Shown: positions 15,905-25,308 of the stretch, one piece after another
How positions within the stretch are numbered: position 1 is the first letter of the stretch
Layout: each line of letters begins with the position of its first letter
Source of the DNA: Methylobacterium sp. PvR107
Lineage (GTDB): Bacteria; Pseudomonadota; Alphaproteobacteria; Rhizobiales; Beijerinckiaceae
DNA length: 64,000 nucleotides
NCBI RefSeq assembly: GCF_017833295.1
Contig: NZ_JAFIBW010000001.1
Span: 2,294,001-2,358,000 of the forward strand
Reading direction: 5' to 3'
Notes under the pieces: model-generated
Databases searched by the model: none
What the model saw: the letters and a program-made list of their open reading frames with translations, nothing else
What the model was told of the DNA's origin: nothing
Made by a program: the position numbers and the translations under genes

Positions 15905-18655
15905 TCATCCCGTCGCCCCGAAGCCGACCGCGATGCAGTTGATCGACAGGAGCAGGGCGGACTTCACCGCCTCGCGCCGGTCCTCGTCGGTCTCGGCGCG
16001 GTAGCGGGCGAGCAGCTCGACCTGCTCGCGGCCGACCTGATTGATGGTCGGCAGCCGCCCCTTCAGGCGGTCGCGGAACAGCGGGAAGCGCTCGGCGAGG
16101 TCCGATCCGCCGCTGACCCGCAGGACCATCTCGCGGGTCAGCGCGTACTCGGCCTCGATCATCGCGAAGATCCGGTCGCGGATGCCCGCTTCGGGGACGA
16201 GGCCCGCATAGGCGCGGGCGATGTCGAGATCGACCATCATCAACGTCTTCTCGACCTCGTCGAGGACGAGGCGCAGCACGCGGGACTCCTGGAACAGGCG
16301 CTTGAGGGTCGCCTCGCCGTCCCGGCCGCGCACGTCGATGAAGCTCGCGAGCCCCGAGCCGACCCCGTACCAGCCGGTGATCACATGCCGGTTCTGCGAC
16401 CAGGCGAACACCCAGGGGATCGCCCGCAGATCCGAGAGCGAGCGGGCCCCGAACCGGCGCGCCGGGCGCGAACCGATGTTGAGGAGCGAAATCTCGTCCA
16501 GCGGGCTCGCGGCCTGGAAATAATCGACGAGGCCGTCGGTCTGGAGAAGCTGCACGTAGGCCGCCCGCGAGGCGCCGGCCAGCGCCTCCAGGGCGTCGTC
16601 GTGACCCGGTCCGGCCCGCTCGCCCTCGCCGGCCAGCGCGTGCTCGAACACCGAGGCCGCCAGCAGCTCCATCTGATAGGCGGCGGTACCGCGGTTGGCA
16701 TACTTGAACGAGACCACCTCGCCCTGCTCGGTGGTGCGGAACCGGCCGCGGATCGAGCCCGGCGGCTGGGCCATGATGCCCCGGTGGGTCGGCACGCCGC
16801 CGCGGCTCACCGAGCCGCCGCGCCCGTGGAAGAACGCGATGCCGACGCCGAGCTCGCAGCCGAGCCGCGTCAGCTTGCTCTGCGCCTTGTACAGCTCCCA
16901 GTTGGCGGCGACGAAGCCGCCGTCCTTGTTGGAATCGGAGTAGCCGATCATCACCTCCTGCACGCCGCCCTGCCAGCGGGTGGAGCGGCGGACCACCGGC
17001 ACGGCGAGCAGGGCCCGCATGATCGCCGGGCCGGCGCGCAGGTCGTCGATGGTCTCGAACAGGGGCACGATCGGCAGCGGGCAGATCTCGGTGCCGGCCG
17101 CGTCGAGGAACACCCCCGCCTCCTTGGCGAGCAGGTAGGCGCCGAGCACGTCCTCCACCGAGCGGGTCATCGACAGCACGAAGGCGCCGAACGCCTCGCG
17201 GTCGAGGGCCTCGCGCATCTCGGCGACGAGGGCGAAGGTGGCCAGCGTCTCGCGGGCAGCGTCGGGCAGGTCCTCGAAGGACCGCTCGGGATCGCGCGGC
17301 CGGGCGAGTTCCGTGTCGAGCCACTGGCGCCACGCGGCCGAGCCCAGGGCCGGCGGTTCGCCCTCGCCGTTGCGCTGGTGCCAGAGGGCGTGGAGCGTGT
17401 CGGTGGTCCGGGTAGTGTTCTCGCGCAGGTCGAGCCGGACCGTCGAGAACCGGAAGATCTCCACCATCCGCCGCACCGGGCGGACGAGATCCCGCGCCAA
17501 GGCCCCGCACTTGGCCTCGGTCAGGCCGCGTTCCAGGACGCGCAGGTCCTCGATCAGCCCGTCGGCGCTGGCATAATCGGGGCCGGACGGGTGCTCGCCC
17601 TCGTTGCGGGCGATGGTCGCCTCGATCTTGCGCGAGACGCAGGAGAGGTACTGGCGGTAGGGCTCGCCGGGATTGCGGCGGGTGATCGCCCGGGCCTGGC
17701 CGCTCTCGGCGAGCTGCCGGTCGAGCTCGGCGCGGAAGCCCTCGGGCAGCGGCAGCGACCGCTCGGTCAGCGACAGGGTCCGCCCCAGCTCGCGCACGCC
17801 GTCGCGGTAGCGGGTGAGCGAGGCGAGCGCGTTGCGGTGCAGGGTCTGCCGGGTGACGGCCGCCGTGACGTAGGGGTTGCCGTCCCGGTCGCCGCCGATC
17901 CACGAGCCGAACTGGAAGAATGGCGGCACCTTGAAATCCGTGCCCGGATAGGTCTCGGCGAGCGTCTCCTCGAGGGTCTCCAGGGTCTCGGGCAGCATCT
18001 CGAACAGGGTCTCGTCGAAGAAGTGCAGCCCCCAGGCCACCTCGCGCTCGACCGTCGCCTTCTCCAGGTGCAGCTCGCCCGTCATCCAGACCAGCTCGAT
18101 CTGGTCGCGCAGCTCGTTCATGAGCCCGTTGCGCTCGCGATCGGTCCAGCGCGGCATCTCCAGCTCGCGCAGCACGAGATAGATCCGGCGGAACTTCTCC
18201 AGCACCGTGACCCGCTTGCCCTCGGTCGGGTGCGCGGTCAGCGTCGGGCGGATCCGCAGCTCGCTGAGCAGCGCCTGGATCTTGTCCGCGGGGACGCCCT
18301 GGGCGCGCGCGTCGGAGAAGACCTTGGCGAAGGAGCCGCCGAGCGCGGCGCGGCCTTCCGTGCGCTCCACATGACGGCGGCGGCGCATCGCGGCGTTCTG
18401 CTCGGCGATGGAGATCAGCTGGAACCAGATGCCCTGAACCTGCAGCGCCCGCGCCAGCATCTGCGGGGAGAAGCGCGAGATGTCGGCCGTGCCGTGCAGA
18501 ACGGCTTCGAGGTCGGGGTCGTGCCGGCGGGCGACGTCGAGCAGCGCCTGGAACAGAATGTCCAGCGCCTGCTCCGACGAGGTGCCGGTGATCACCGGCG
18601 GCGCGAAGGCCGTGGCATCGACGAGACCGGGGGTTGCGTGAAGGGTACGGGTCAT
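15905..18655 (-). CDS. ppc: phosphoenolpyruvate carboxylase
   Basis: This 916-residue cytosolic enzyme carboxylates PEP to oxaloacetate with bicarbonate, the CO2-fixing step of the serine cycle. Conserved active-site segments are intact: RPTLTAHPTEGKR (about residue 150), IGYSDSNKDGG and the FHGRGGSVSRGG loop (about 590-650). Length fits the bacterial family. It is the third gene of the mtk-ppc-mcl unit, flanked on both sides by GC-rich palindromic spacers (219 and 162 bp), unusually long for an operon. Confidence 0.96.
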   Translation of the reverse strand: MTRTLHATPGLVDATAFAPPVITGTSSEQALDILFQALLDVARRHDPDLEAVLHGTADISRFSPQMLARALQVQGIWFQLISIAEQNAAMRRRRHVERTEGRAALGGSFAKVFSDARAQGVPADKIQALLSELRIRPTLTAHPTEGKRVTVLEKFRRIYLVLRELEMPRWTDRERNGLMNELRDQIELVWMTGELHLEKATVEREVAWGLHFFDETLFEMLPETLETLEETLAETYPGTDFKVPPFFQFGSWIGGDRDGNPYVTAAVTRQTLHRNALASLTRYRDGVRELGRTLSLTERSLPLPEGFRAELDRQLAESGQARAITRRNPGEPYRQYLSCVSRKIEATIARNEGEHPSGPDYASADGLIEDLRVLERGLTEAKCGALARDLVRPVRRMVEIFRFSTVRLDLRENTTRTTDTLHALWHQRNGEGEPPALGSAAWRQWLDTELARPRDPERSFEDLPDAARETLATFALVAEMREALDREAFGAFVLSMTRSVEDVLGAYLLAKEAGVFLDAAGTEICPLPIVPLFETIDDLRAGPAIMRALLAVPVVRRSTRWQGGVQEVMIGYSDSNKDGGFVAANWELYKAQSKLTRLGCELGVGIAFFHGRGGSVSRGGVPTHRGIMAQPPGSIRGRFRTTEQGEVVSFKYANRGTAAYQMELLAASVFEHALAGEGERAGPGHDDALEALAGASRAAYVQLLQTDGLVDYFQAASPLDEISLLNIGSRPARRFGARSLSDLRAIPWVFAWSQNRHVITGWYGVGSGLASFIDVRGRDGEATLKRLFQESRVLRLVLDEVEKTLMMVDLDIARAYAGLVPEAGIRDRIFAMIEAEYALTREMVLRVSGGSDLAERFPLFRDRLKGRLPTINQVGREQVELLARYRAETDEDRREAVKSALLLSINCIAVGFGATG

Positions 18656-18699
18656 GGGGCCACCTCGTGGCGCAGGTTTTCGATCAAGCGCGACGCGTC

Positions 18700-18864
18700 C
18701 CCTCCCCCCTCTGCGCGGGAGGGGGCCCCCGCGTCAGCGGGGGTCGGCGAAAGGGAGCGCCCTTTCCGGAGAGGTCGCGACGGGAGCTGAAGCCCGCACC
18801 GTCGCGCTGCCCCTCTCCCGCCCCGCATCCGCGGGGCACCCTCCCCCGCGGAGGGGGGAAGGGT
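18700..18864. repeat. dispersed palindromic repeat B, compound copy 2 (mtkB-ppc spacer)
   Basis: This 165-bp GC-rich region within the mtkB-ppc gap holds several nested hairpins: CCTCCCCCCTCTGCGCGGG running into a GGGGG/CCCCC palindrome, a CGCCCTTTCC region, and a right-hand CCTCCCCCGCGGAGGGGG hairpin. It shares its terminal arms with copies 1 and 3. It has no coding potential consistent with the neighbours. Confidence 0.6.
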
Positions 18865-18874
18865 TGAGGCGCGG

Positions 18875-19765
18875 TTACGCCGCCCGGGCGAGCACGTCGG
18901 CAACCGTCTGGCCGAAGGAGCCCGGATCCGGCGCCACGGTCAGGCCGTAGGAGCGCATGATCTCGGCCTTCTCGGCGGCGCTGTCGCCGGCTGCCGAGAT
19001 GATCGCGCCGGCATGACCCATCCGCCGGCCCTTCGGCGCCGTGAGCCCCGCCACGAACCCGATCACCGGCTTCGACATGTTCTCGCGGATCCAGGCCGAG
19101 GCCTCGGCCTCCTGCGGGCCGCCGATCTCGCCGATCATCAGCACCGCATCCGTATCCGGATCGGTCTCGAACAGGGCGAGGTGGTCGAGGAACGACGAGC
19201 CGTTGATCGGGTCGCCGCCGATGCCCACCGAGGTCGAGATCCCGAGCCCGAGCTCCTTGAGCTGAGAGGCGGCCTCGTAGCCGAGCGTGCCCGAGCGGGA
19301 GATGACCCCGACATTGCCCGGGAGGTAGATGTGGCCGGGCATGATGCCGAGCATGGCCTTGCCGGGCGAGATGATGCCGGCGCAGTTCGGGCCGACCACC
19401 ATGGTCCGCTTTTCCTTGGGATAGCGGTACAGGTAGCGCTTCACCCGCATCATGTCCTGGGCCGGGATGCCGTCGGTGATCGAGCAGACCAGCCGCAGGC
19501 CGGCATCGGCCGCCTCCATGATGGCGTCGGCCGCGAAGGGCGGCGCCACGAAGGTGATCGACGTGGTGGCGCCGGTGGCCGCCACCGCTTCCTTGACGGT
19601 GTTGAACACCGGCAGGCCGAGATGGGTGCGCCCGCCCTTGCCGGGCGTGACGCCGCCGACGACGTTGGTGCCGTAATCCAGCATCTCCTTGGCGTGGAAG
19701 GTGCCCTTGTCGCCCGTAATGCCCTGGACGATGATCGGGGTGGTCTCGTCGATGAGGATGCTCAT
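18875..19765 (-). CDS. mtkB: malate-CoA ligase (malate thiokinase), alpha subunit
   Basis: This 296-residue subunit is homologous to succinyl-CoA synthetase alpha. It has an N-terminal CoA-binding Rossmann domain (about residues 1-125, VQGITGDKG) and a ligase domain with the phospho-histidine at His251 (GRRMGHAGAII). With MtkA it converts malate, ATP and CoA to malyl-CoA. ATG 19765 is chosen because the frame further upstream reads through mtkA out of frame. It lies 14 bp after mtkA. The context with mclA distinguishes it from SucD. Confidence 0.95.
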   Translation of the reverse strand: MSILIDETTPIIVQGITGDKGTFHAKEMLDYGTNVVGGVTPGKGGRTHLGLPVFNTVKEAVAATGATTSITFVAPPFAADAIMEAADAGLRLVCSITDGIPAQDMMRVKRYLYRYPKEKRTMVVGPNCAGIISPGKAMLGIMPGHIYLPGNVGVISRSGTLGYEAASQLKELGLGISTSVGIGGDPINGSSFLDHLALFETDPDTDAVLMIGEIGGPQEAEASAWIRENMSKPVIGFVAGLTAPKGRRMGHAGAIISAAGDSAAEKAEIMRSYGLTVAPDPGSFGQTVADVLARAA

Positions 19766-19779
19766 GGCGCGGTCTCCCC

Positions 19780-20973
19780 TCAGTGCTTCGTCTGGTCTTG
19801 GTGACCCTTGGCGGCGGCGCAGGCGTCGACCGCCTTCTTCGCCGCTTCCGCCAGGGTGTCGGCGGTGATGAGGTCGAGGCCGCTCTCGGCCAGGATCTTC
19901 TTGCCGGCCTCCACGTTCGTGCCGGCGAGCCGGACCACCAGCGGCACGTCGATCTTCACCTCGCGGGCGGCCTGGACGACGCCCTCGGCGACCCAGTCGC
20001 AGCGGTTGATGCCGGCGAAGATGTTGACCAGGATCGCCTTCACGTTGCGGTCCGAGAGGACCAGCCGAAAGGCCGTGGCGACGCGCTCCGGGGAAGCGCC
20101 ACCACCGACATCCAGGAAGTTCGCCGGCTCGCCGCCCGCGTGCTTGATCATGTCCATCGTGGCCATGGCGAGGCCCGCGCCGTTGACGATGCAGCCGATC
20201 TCGCCCTCCAGGCCTATGTAGCTGAGGTTGTGCTCGGCGGCCTGGGCCTCGCGGGGATCGCCCTGCGAGGGGTCGTGCATGTCGGCGATGCCCGGGCGGC
20301 GGAACAGGGCGTTGTCGTCGAACGACATCTTGGCATCGAGCGCGAGCACCCGGTCGTCCTTGGTGACGACCAGCGGGTTGATCTCCAGCATGGTGCCGTC
20401 GCAGTCGCGGAACGCCCGGTAGGCGTTCATGATGGTCTTCACCGCGGCCGAGACCTGCTTGATGTTGAGCCCGAGCTGGAAGGCGATCTCCCGCGCCTGG
20501 AACTGCTGCAGGCCGACCGCCGGCTCGACGACCACCTGGATGAGCGAATCGGGCTCCTTGGCGGCGATCTCCTCGATGTCCATGCCGCCGCGCTGGCTGG
20601 CGATGACCCGAACGCGCTCGGCCTTCCGGTCCAGCACGTAGCCGAGATAGAGCTCGCGCTCGAACGGGTCGGCGGTCTCGACGTAGACCCGCTGCACCGG
20701 CTTGCCCTCGGGGCCGGTCTGGTGCGTGACGAGGCGCTTGCCGAGGAGATCCTTGGCGGCATCGCGAACCTCGTTGTAGGTCCGGCACAGCTTGATGCCA
20801 CCGGCCTTGCCGCGGGCACCCGCGTGGATCTGCGCCTTGACGGCCCAGAACGAGCCGCCGAGCTCGGTGGCCGCATAGACCGCTTGGTCCGGGCTGAATG
20901 CGATGGCGCCTTTCGGGACGGCCACACCGAAGCTCGCGAGCAGCTCCTTGGCCTGATACTCGTGAACGTCCAT
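19780..20973 (-). CDS. mtkA: malate-CoA ligase (malate thiokinase), beta subunit
   Basis: This 397-residue ATP-grasp protein is homologous to succinyl-CoA synthetase beta (N-terminal [17 protein letters not shown], Mg/ATP-binding EINPLVV near residue 200). It is the nucleotide-binding half of malate thiokinase. ATG 20973 matches the family N-terminus; the in-frame ATG 21018 would add 15 non-conserved residues. It is the first gene of the second serine-cycle unit and is preceded by a 392-bp gap carrying an A/T-tract element and repeat A. Confidence 0.95.
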   Translation of the reverse strand: MDVHEYQAKELLASFGVAVPKGAIAFSPDQAVYAATELGGSFWAVKAQIHAGARGKAGGIKLCRTYNEVRDAAKDLLGKRLVTHQTGPEGKPVQRVYVETADPFERELYLGYVLDRKAERVRVIASQRGGMDIEEIAAKEPDSLIQVVVEPAVGLQQFQAREIAFQLGLNIKQVSAAVKTIMNAYRAFRDCDGTMLEINPLVVTKDDRVLALDAKMSFDDNALFRRPGIADMHDPSQGDPREAQAAEHNLSYIGLEGEIGCIVNGAGLAMATMDMIKHAGGEPANFLDVGGGASPERVATAFRLVLSDRNVKAILVNIFAGINRCDWVAEGVVQAAREVKIDVPLVVRLAGTNVEAGKKILAESGLDLITADTLAEAAKKAVDACAAAKGHQDQTKH

Positions 20974-21046
20974 TCGGCGCCTCCTCTGCGGTTCGTTGCC
21001 GCCGTTGATGCGCTTCACTTTAGTTGAGTCGAAAGATTACGCCCGT

Positions 21047-21057
21047 CAAATTTTTTG
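21047..21057. promoter_or_regulatory. A/T-tract element upstream of mtkA
   Basis: CAAATTTTTTG lies 74-84 bases upstream of the mtkA start codon in otherwise GC-rich DNA. Its AAATTTTTTG decamer occurs identically, in the same orientation, upstream of sgaA (25671-25680). It may be a regulator site or UP-like element of the serine-cycle promoters. This is an inference from the shared string and context only. Confidence 0.4.
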
Positions 21058-21199
21058 ATCCGTGGCTTCAGGGGGCCTTTTTCGCAGTCGCAACACGAAT
21101 TCTGCGAGATTTTGCGATGCAACATACAGAAAAACAATGAGGCCGGGGGCAAGATGCACCCGACCTCGACTGTAGATCCGCAACCGAAGTGCCTTGCGC

Positions 21200-21313
21200 C
21201 GTCATCCCGGGGCCGCGCAGCGGAGCCCGGGATCCGGAACCGCCGACGCGCCAAGGTCTTGCGCCAGCAGCGGTTATGGGTTCCGGGCTCGCCTTCGGCG
21301 CCCCGGAATGACG
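21200..21313. repeat. dispersed palindromic repeat A, copy 2
   Basis: This 114-bp imperfect inverted repeat starts 52 bp downstream of the fchA stop. The left arm begins CGTCATCCCGGGGCCGCGCA and the right block (21281-21308) carries TTCCGGGCTCGCC, two bases, CGGCGCCCCGGAA, ending in ATGACGG. It is probably located at the 3' end of the sgaA-fchA transcript. Confidence 0.85.
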
Positions 21314-21365
21314 GGCGGGTCGTCGCGGCCGAAACGGGTCCGGTCGCGAGAGTCGTGCGCCCGGC

Positions 21366-22007
21366 TCAGTTCACCTTGGCTTTCACGACCGCGTAGATCT
21401 TCTCGGTGAGCGCGCCGGCGTCCGAGAGCAGTTCCTCCAGCTCCTTGAGGCGCTCGTCGGCGAAGTCCCGGTCCTCGAGCCCCTTGGCGTTGACGTAGAC
21501 GTTGAGCGCCGCGCTGCGCAGGCCGGCATAGGCCGAGAGCACCGCCACACCGGCATCCGACACGACGTTGAGGTTGCCCTTGTCGGCGGTGATCGCCGCG
21601 AGGTCGATCACCGCGCGGCAGGCCCGGCAACAGGCAAGCGGCACGTCGCAGGCGATCTTGAGCGCCGCCTGGATCTTCTCGGCGCGGGCCGCCTTCTCGT
21701 CGTCGGTGGCCTTCGGCAGGCCGTAGGCGCCCATCACCGCGTCGAAGGCCTGGACGTCCTCGCCGATCATGCCGGTGAGGACGACCCGCAGACCCTCCGA
21801 CTTGGCGAGCACGTCCTTCAGCTCCGCCTCGACCTCGACGTACTTCTTCTTGCCGATGGTGAGGTTGCAGACCATCGACACCAGGGCCGCGCCCATGGCG
21901 CCGGAGATCGCCGCCGCGCCGCCGCCCCCGGGGGTCGGGGCGGCGCTCGCCAGCTCGGTCAGGAACTTTTCGATGCTGTCGGTCTCGGGGCGATGCGTCT
22001 CGGTCAC
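21366..22007 (-). CDS. fchA: methenyl-tetrahydrofolate cyclohydrolase
   Basis: This 213-residue protein of the formiminotransferase-cyclodeaminase-like family has the Gly-rich N-terminal motif APTPGGGGAAA (residues 23-33) and a mostly helical architecture. FchA interconverts methenyl-H4F and 10-formyl-H4F, feeding C1 units between formate and MtdA. It is ten bases after mtdA, so they are co-transcribed, and it ends the first serine-cycle unit. Length matches the Methylorubrum extorquens enzyme (about 208). Confidence 0.95.
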   Translation of the reverse strand: MTETHRPETDSIEKFLTELASAAPTPGGGGAAAISGAMGAALVSMVCNLTIGKKKYVEVEAELKDVLAKSEGLRVVLTGMIGEDVQAFDAVMGAYGLPKATDDEKAARAEKIQAALKIACDVPLACCRACRAVIDLAAITADKGNLNVVSDAGVAVLSAYAGLRSAALNVYVNAKGLEDRDFADERLKELEELLSDAGALTEKIYAVVKAKVN

Positions 22008-22017
22008 CGGCGCCTCC

Positions 22018-22881
22018 TCAGGCCATCGTCTTGGCGAGGGCGTAGATCTCCTCGGCGTCGAGCACCTTGTCGGTGCTCTCGAAGAGCTGGCCGACGCAGG
22101 CGCGGTGCAGCTTGAGCTTCAGGCCGCCGATGCCCAGCGCCCCGAAGGCCTTCTTGCCGTTGCGGTCTTTGGCCTTGTCCATCACGTCGATGCCACCGAT
22201 GCCCGTCGGAGGCTGGGCGTTGTAGTCGGCGACGAACTCGATGGACGATTCCTGCGCCCAGGCGGCCTCCGGCAGCAGCTCGACGCCGATGGCGCCGGCC
22301 GTGAACACGAGGTTCGTGCCCTTCACCAGGGCGATGCGCGAGGCCTCGTCGGGGGTCGCGGCCGCCTTCACGTTGACCTTGAAGCGCGTGTTGATCTGGT
22401 CGGCGGCGGCCTGTGTCTTGTCGAGGGCCCGGCCCGCGATGGTGACCTCGGCGCCCTCGCCGGCGAGCAACGCGGCCGAGCGCATGCCGACCGGGCCGGT
22501 GCCCGCCAGCACGACAGCCTTCTTGCCCTGGAGCGAACCCGCGGCCTTGGCCACCAGGGCGACGCCCGCGGCGGCCGTGGTGTTGGAGCCGTTGGAATCG
22601 AGCATCACCGAGACCCGGAACGGGCCGAAGAAGCGCTTCTTGACGGCGGTGAACAGCGCCTCGCCGGCCGCCATGCTGCCGCCGCCGACGAAGATCGCGG
22701 TCGACTTCTTCTCGGAGCCGCCGCGGGTATAGATCGTGCCATCCACCAGCGCGCCGACATTGTCGGGGTTCACGCCGCCGTAGCCGGTGATGTGGTCGGC
22801 GCCGCCGTCGTAGCCGACGACCGTGTCGAACACGTTCGGCACGGCATCGGTGTCGAACAGGAACAGCAGCTTCTTCGTCAT
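22018..22881 (-). CDS. mtdA: NADP-dependent methylene-H4F/methylene-H4MPT dehydrogenase
   Basis: This 287-residue enzyme has the NADP-binding loop GTGPVG (127-132) in a Rossmann domain and the MtdA-type N-terminus (LLFLFDTDAVPNVFDT). MtdA oxidises or reduces methylene-tetrahydrofolate using NADP(H) and is the branch-point enzyme that delivers methylene-H4F to serine hydroxymethyltransferase. The gene follows hprA after a 178-bp spacer holding repeat A copy 3, and precedes fchA by ten bases. Confidence 0.96.
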   Translation of the reverse strand: MTKKLLFLFDTDAVPNVFDTVVGYDGGADHITGYGGVNPDNVGALVDGTIYTRGGSEKKSTAIFVGGGSMAAGEALFTAVKKRFFGPFRVSVMLDSNGSNTTAAAGVALVAKAAGSLQGKKAVVLAGTGPVGMRSAALLAGEGAEVTIAGRALDKTQAAADQINTRFKVNVKAAATPDEASRIALVKGTNLVFTAGAIGVELLPEAAWAQESSIEFVADYNAQPPTGIGGIDVMDKAKDRNGKKAFGALGIGGLKLKLHRACVGQLFESTDKVLDAEEIYALAKTMA

Positions 22882-22931
22882 GTCTTAACCTCGGCCCGCA
22901 TCGGGCATGATCGATTCAGGTACACCCACCC

Positions 22932-23044
22932 GGTCATTCCGGGGCCGCGGAGCGGAGCCTGGAATCCAGACACTCGGGCGGTTCTCGTTCTGCACCGTCG
23001 GCGGCGATGGATTCCGGGCTCGCCGGCGGCGCCCCGGAAAGACG
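22932..23044. repeat. dispersed palindromic repeat A, copy 3
   Basis: This 113-bp imperfect inverted repeat lies between hprA and mtdA, inside a unit normally transcribed as one operon. The left arm reads GGTCATTCCGGGGCCGCGGA; the right block is at 23012-23039 (TTCCGGGCTCGCC, two bases, CGGCGCCCCGGAA). It begins 50 bp upstream of the mtdA start. Confidence 0.85.
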
Positions 23045-23059
23045 ACGGCGGTCTGCGGC

Positions 23060-24004
23060 TCAGCTCTCGACCACGTTCTGCGGCTTGCCCGCCACGAAGG
23101 CCTCGACGTTGTCGACGAGCTGGTCGGCCAGGATCTGCATCGCCTCCTTGCTGGCCCAGGCGACGTGCGGCGTCACGATCAGGTTCGGCAGGTCGGCCTC
23201 GCACAGGATGTTGCCGTCCTTGGGCGGCTCCTGCGCAACGACGTCGAAGCCGGCGCCCGCGATGGTGCCGTCCTTCAGCGCTTCGAGCAGGGCCGCCTCG
23301 TCCACCAGCCCGCCCCGGGCGGTGTTGATGAGGATGGCGCTTGTCTTCATCTTCTTCAGCTCGGCGGCGCCGATCATGCCCTTCGTGTCCGGGGTGAGCG
23401 GCACGTGCAGCGTGATCACGTCGGACTGCGTGAGGATCGTCTCGAAATCGACCAGCCCGTCCTGCGGGAACACGTCGAAGGCCAGAACCTTCATGCCGAG
23501 CGCCTCGGCGCGCTTGGCGATCGACTTGCCCAGCGCCCCGTAGCCGACGATGCCGAGCGTCGAGCCCGCGATGTCGTAGATCGGGTAGTCAAAGTAGCAG
23601 AACTGCTTGGACTTCGCCCAATCGCCGCGCCGCACCGAATTGGCGTAGGGCACGATCGCCCGGCGCAAGGCGAACATCAGCCCGACCACGTGCTCCGGCA
23701 CGGTGTTGAACGCGTAGTTGCGGATGTTGACGACCGTGACACCCTGGGCTTTGGCCTGGGCCTTGTCGACCACGTCGGTGCCGGTGGCGGCGACCGCGAT
23801 CAGCTTCAGGTCGGGGAGCTGCTTCAGCGTCTCGGCCCGCATCGGGACCTTGTTGATCAGCGCGATCTCCGCCCCCTGGAGGCGGGAGACGATCTCTTCC
23901 GGCGTCCAGGTCGACTCGTGCTCGACGTATTCGTGCGGGAAGTTGAACGGCCGGACCCGGGCATCGAGGGATTCACGGTCCAGGAATACGATCTTCTTGG
24001 TCAT
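23060..24004 (-). CDS. hprA: NADH-dependent hydroxypyruvate reductase
   Basis: This 314-residue D-isomer-specific 2-hydroxyacid dehydrogenase reduces hydroxypyruvate to D-glycerate in the serine cycle. It has the NAD-binding GYGALG loop (154-159), the catalytic Arg segment NTARGGLVDE (about residue 230) and the catalytic-His region HVAWAS (about 283). ATG 24004 is chosen over upstream in-frame starts because it begins at the conserved N-terminus. It lies 95 bp downstream of sgaA, as in known methylotroph clusters. Confidence 0.96.
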   Translation of the reverse strand: MTKKIVFLDRESLDARVRPFNFPHEYVEHESTWTPEEIVSRLQGAEIALINKVPMRAETLKQLPDLKLIAVAATGTDVVDKAQAKAQGVTVVNIRNYAFNTVPEHVVGLMFALRRAIVPYANSVRRGDWAKSKQFCYFDYPIYDIAGSTLGIVGYGALGKSIAKRAEALGMKVLAFDVFPQDGLVDFETILTQSDVITLHVPLTPDTKGMIGAAELKKMKTSAILINTARGGLVDEAALLEALKDGTIAGAGFDVVAQEPPKDGNILCEADLPNLIVTPHVAWASKEAMQILADQLVDNVEAFVAGKPQNVVES

Positions 24005-24099
24005 GGATCCTTCTCGGCCGGTTTCCTCTGGAGTGTTCTTCTTACTTGCGCGCCGGGGCGGGCCCGGCAACCCGGTCCCGCCCCGAACGCGTGCGCCGA

Positions 24100-25308
24100 T
24101 CACGCCTTATGCAGCGGATTCTCGCGCAGGTAGCTGGAGGCCGCGGCGACGCCCGAGCCCGGCGTGACCTTGATGCCGCAATCGATCATGGCCATCTCGG
24201 CGCCCGCGATGGCGCCCAGCAGCGACAGCTCGTTCAGGTCGCCCAGGTGACCGATCCGGAACACCTTACCGGCGACTTTGGACAGGCCGGCGCCCAGCGA
24301 GAGGTTGTAGCGCTCGTAGGCGTGGGTGATCACCTTGGCGGCGTCGGCGCCTTCCGGCACCACGATCGCCGTGACCGTGTCGGAGTTCCACTTGGGCTCC
24401 TTGGCGCAGGGCTTGAGGCCCCAGGCCGCGACCGCCTGGCGGGTCGCCTCGCCGAGGACGTGGTGGCGGTGGTAGACGTTCTCCAGCCCCTCCTCCTTCA
24501 CGATCTGCAGGGCCTCGCGCAGGCCGTAGAGCAGCGGCAGGACGGGCGTGTAGGGGAAGTAGCCGGTCGCGTTGGCGGCCAGCTGGTCCTTCCAAGCGAA
24601 GTAGGCGTGGCCGAGCCGGTCGTTGCGGCCGGTGCCGCCCTCGGCGATCTTGAGCGCCTTCGGGCTGATGCAGATCAGGCCGAGGCCGGCCGGCAGCATG
24701 AAGCCCTTCTGCGAGCCCGCGATGGCGCAATCGACCTTCCAGTCGTCCATGTAGAACGGCAGCGAGCCGATCGACGAGATGCCGTCCACGAACAGCAGCG
24801 CCGGGTGGCCGGCGGCGTCGATCGCCTTGCGCACCGCGCCGATGTCGCTGGTGACGCCGGTGGCGGTCTCGTTGTGGACGACCATGACGGCCTTGATCTT
24901 ATGGTCCTTGTCGGCGCGCAGGGCCTCCTCGATCTTCTGCGGATCGGCGCCGGTGCCCCACTCCTCCTCTTGGACGACCACGTCGAGGCCGAGGCGCTGG
25001 GCCATGTCGACCCAGAGGTGGCTGAACTGGCCGTAGCGCGAGGTCAGCACCGTGTCGCCGCGGCACAGCGTGTTGGACAGGGCCGATTCCCAGATGCCGG
25101 TGCCCGAGGACGGGAACAGGATCACCGTCCCGGCGGTCGAGCCGAACACCATCTTGGAATCCTGCAGGAGCGGCTTCACCAGCTCGGGGAAACTCGGCGA
25201 GCGGTGATCCTCGGACGGCACGTGCATGGCGCGCAGCACCCGGTCCGGGATGTTGGTGGGGCCGGGGATGAAGAGGTGGTTGCGACCGGGACGCCGGGTT
25301 GCGGCCAT
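24100..25308 (-). CDS. sgaA: serine-glyoxylate aminotransferase
   Basis: This 402-residue class V PLP aminotransferase converts serine and glyoxylate to hydroxypyruvate and glycine. PLP-binding Lys201 lies in AIAGSQKGFMLPAG, and the substrate-binding N-terminal loop IPGPTNIPDRV is intact. ATG 25308 is supported by a GGAGGA ribosome-binding site seven bases upstream. It is the first gene of the first serine-cycle unit and has a long (over 500 bp) upstream region. Serine-cycle operons of this type are known to be activated by the LysR-type regulator QscR, which is not in this window. Confidence 0.96.
   Translation of the reverse strand: MAATRRPGRNHLFIPGPTNIPDRVLRAMHVPSEDHRSPSFPELVKPLLQDSKMVFGSTAGTVILFPSSGTGIWESALSNTLCRGDTVLTSRYGQFSHLWVDMAQRLGLDVVVQEEEWGTGADPQKIEEALRADKDHKIKAVMVVHNETATGVTSDIGAVRKAIDAAGHPALLFVDGISSIGSLPFYMDDWKVDCAIAGSQKGFMLPAGLGLICISPKALKIAEGGTGRNDRLGHAYFAWKDQLAANATGYFPYTPVLPLLYGLREALQIVKEEGLENVYHRHHVLGEATRQAVAAWGLKPCAKEPKWNSDTVTAIVVPEGADAAKVITHAYERYNLSLGAGLSKVAGKVFRIGHLGDLNELSLLGAIAGAEMAMIDCGIKVTPGSGVAAASSYLRENPLHKA

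Larger units (their letters stand above)
20974..21365. other. fchA-mtkA intergenic region
   Basis: These 392 bases split the serine-cycle cluster into two probable transcription units. The mtkA-proximal half (20974-21190) is clearly AT-richer than the surroundings, as expected of a promoter, and the fchA-proximal half contains repeat A copy 2. No gene is seen. Confidence 0.6.

Noticed and set aside
16385..18790. 801-codon plus-strand frame inside ppc
   Set aside because: Complementary-strand artefact of ppc, with low-complexity Gly/Arg/Glu/His composition. No motif found.
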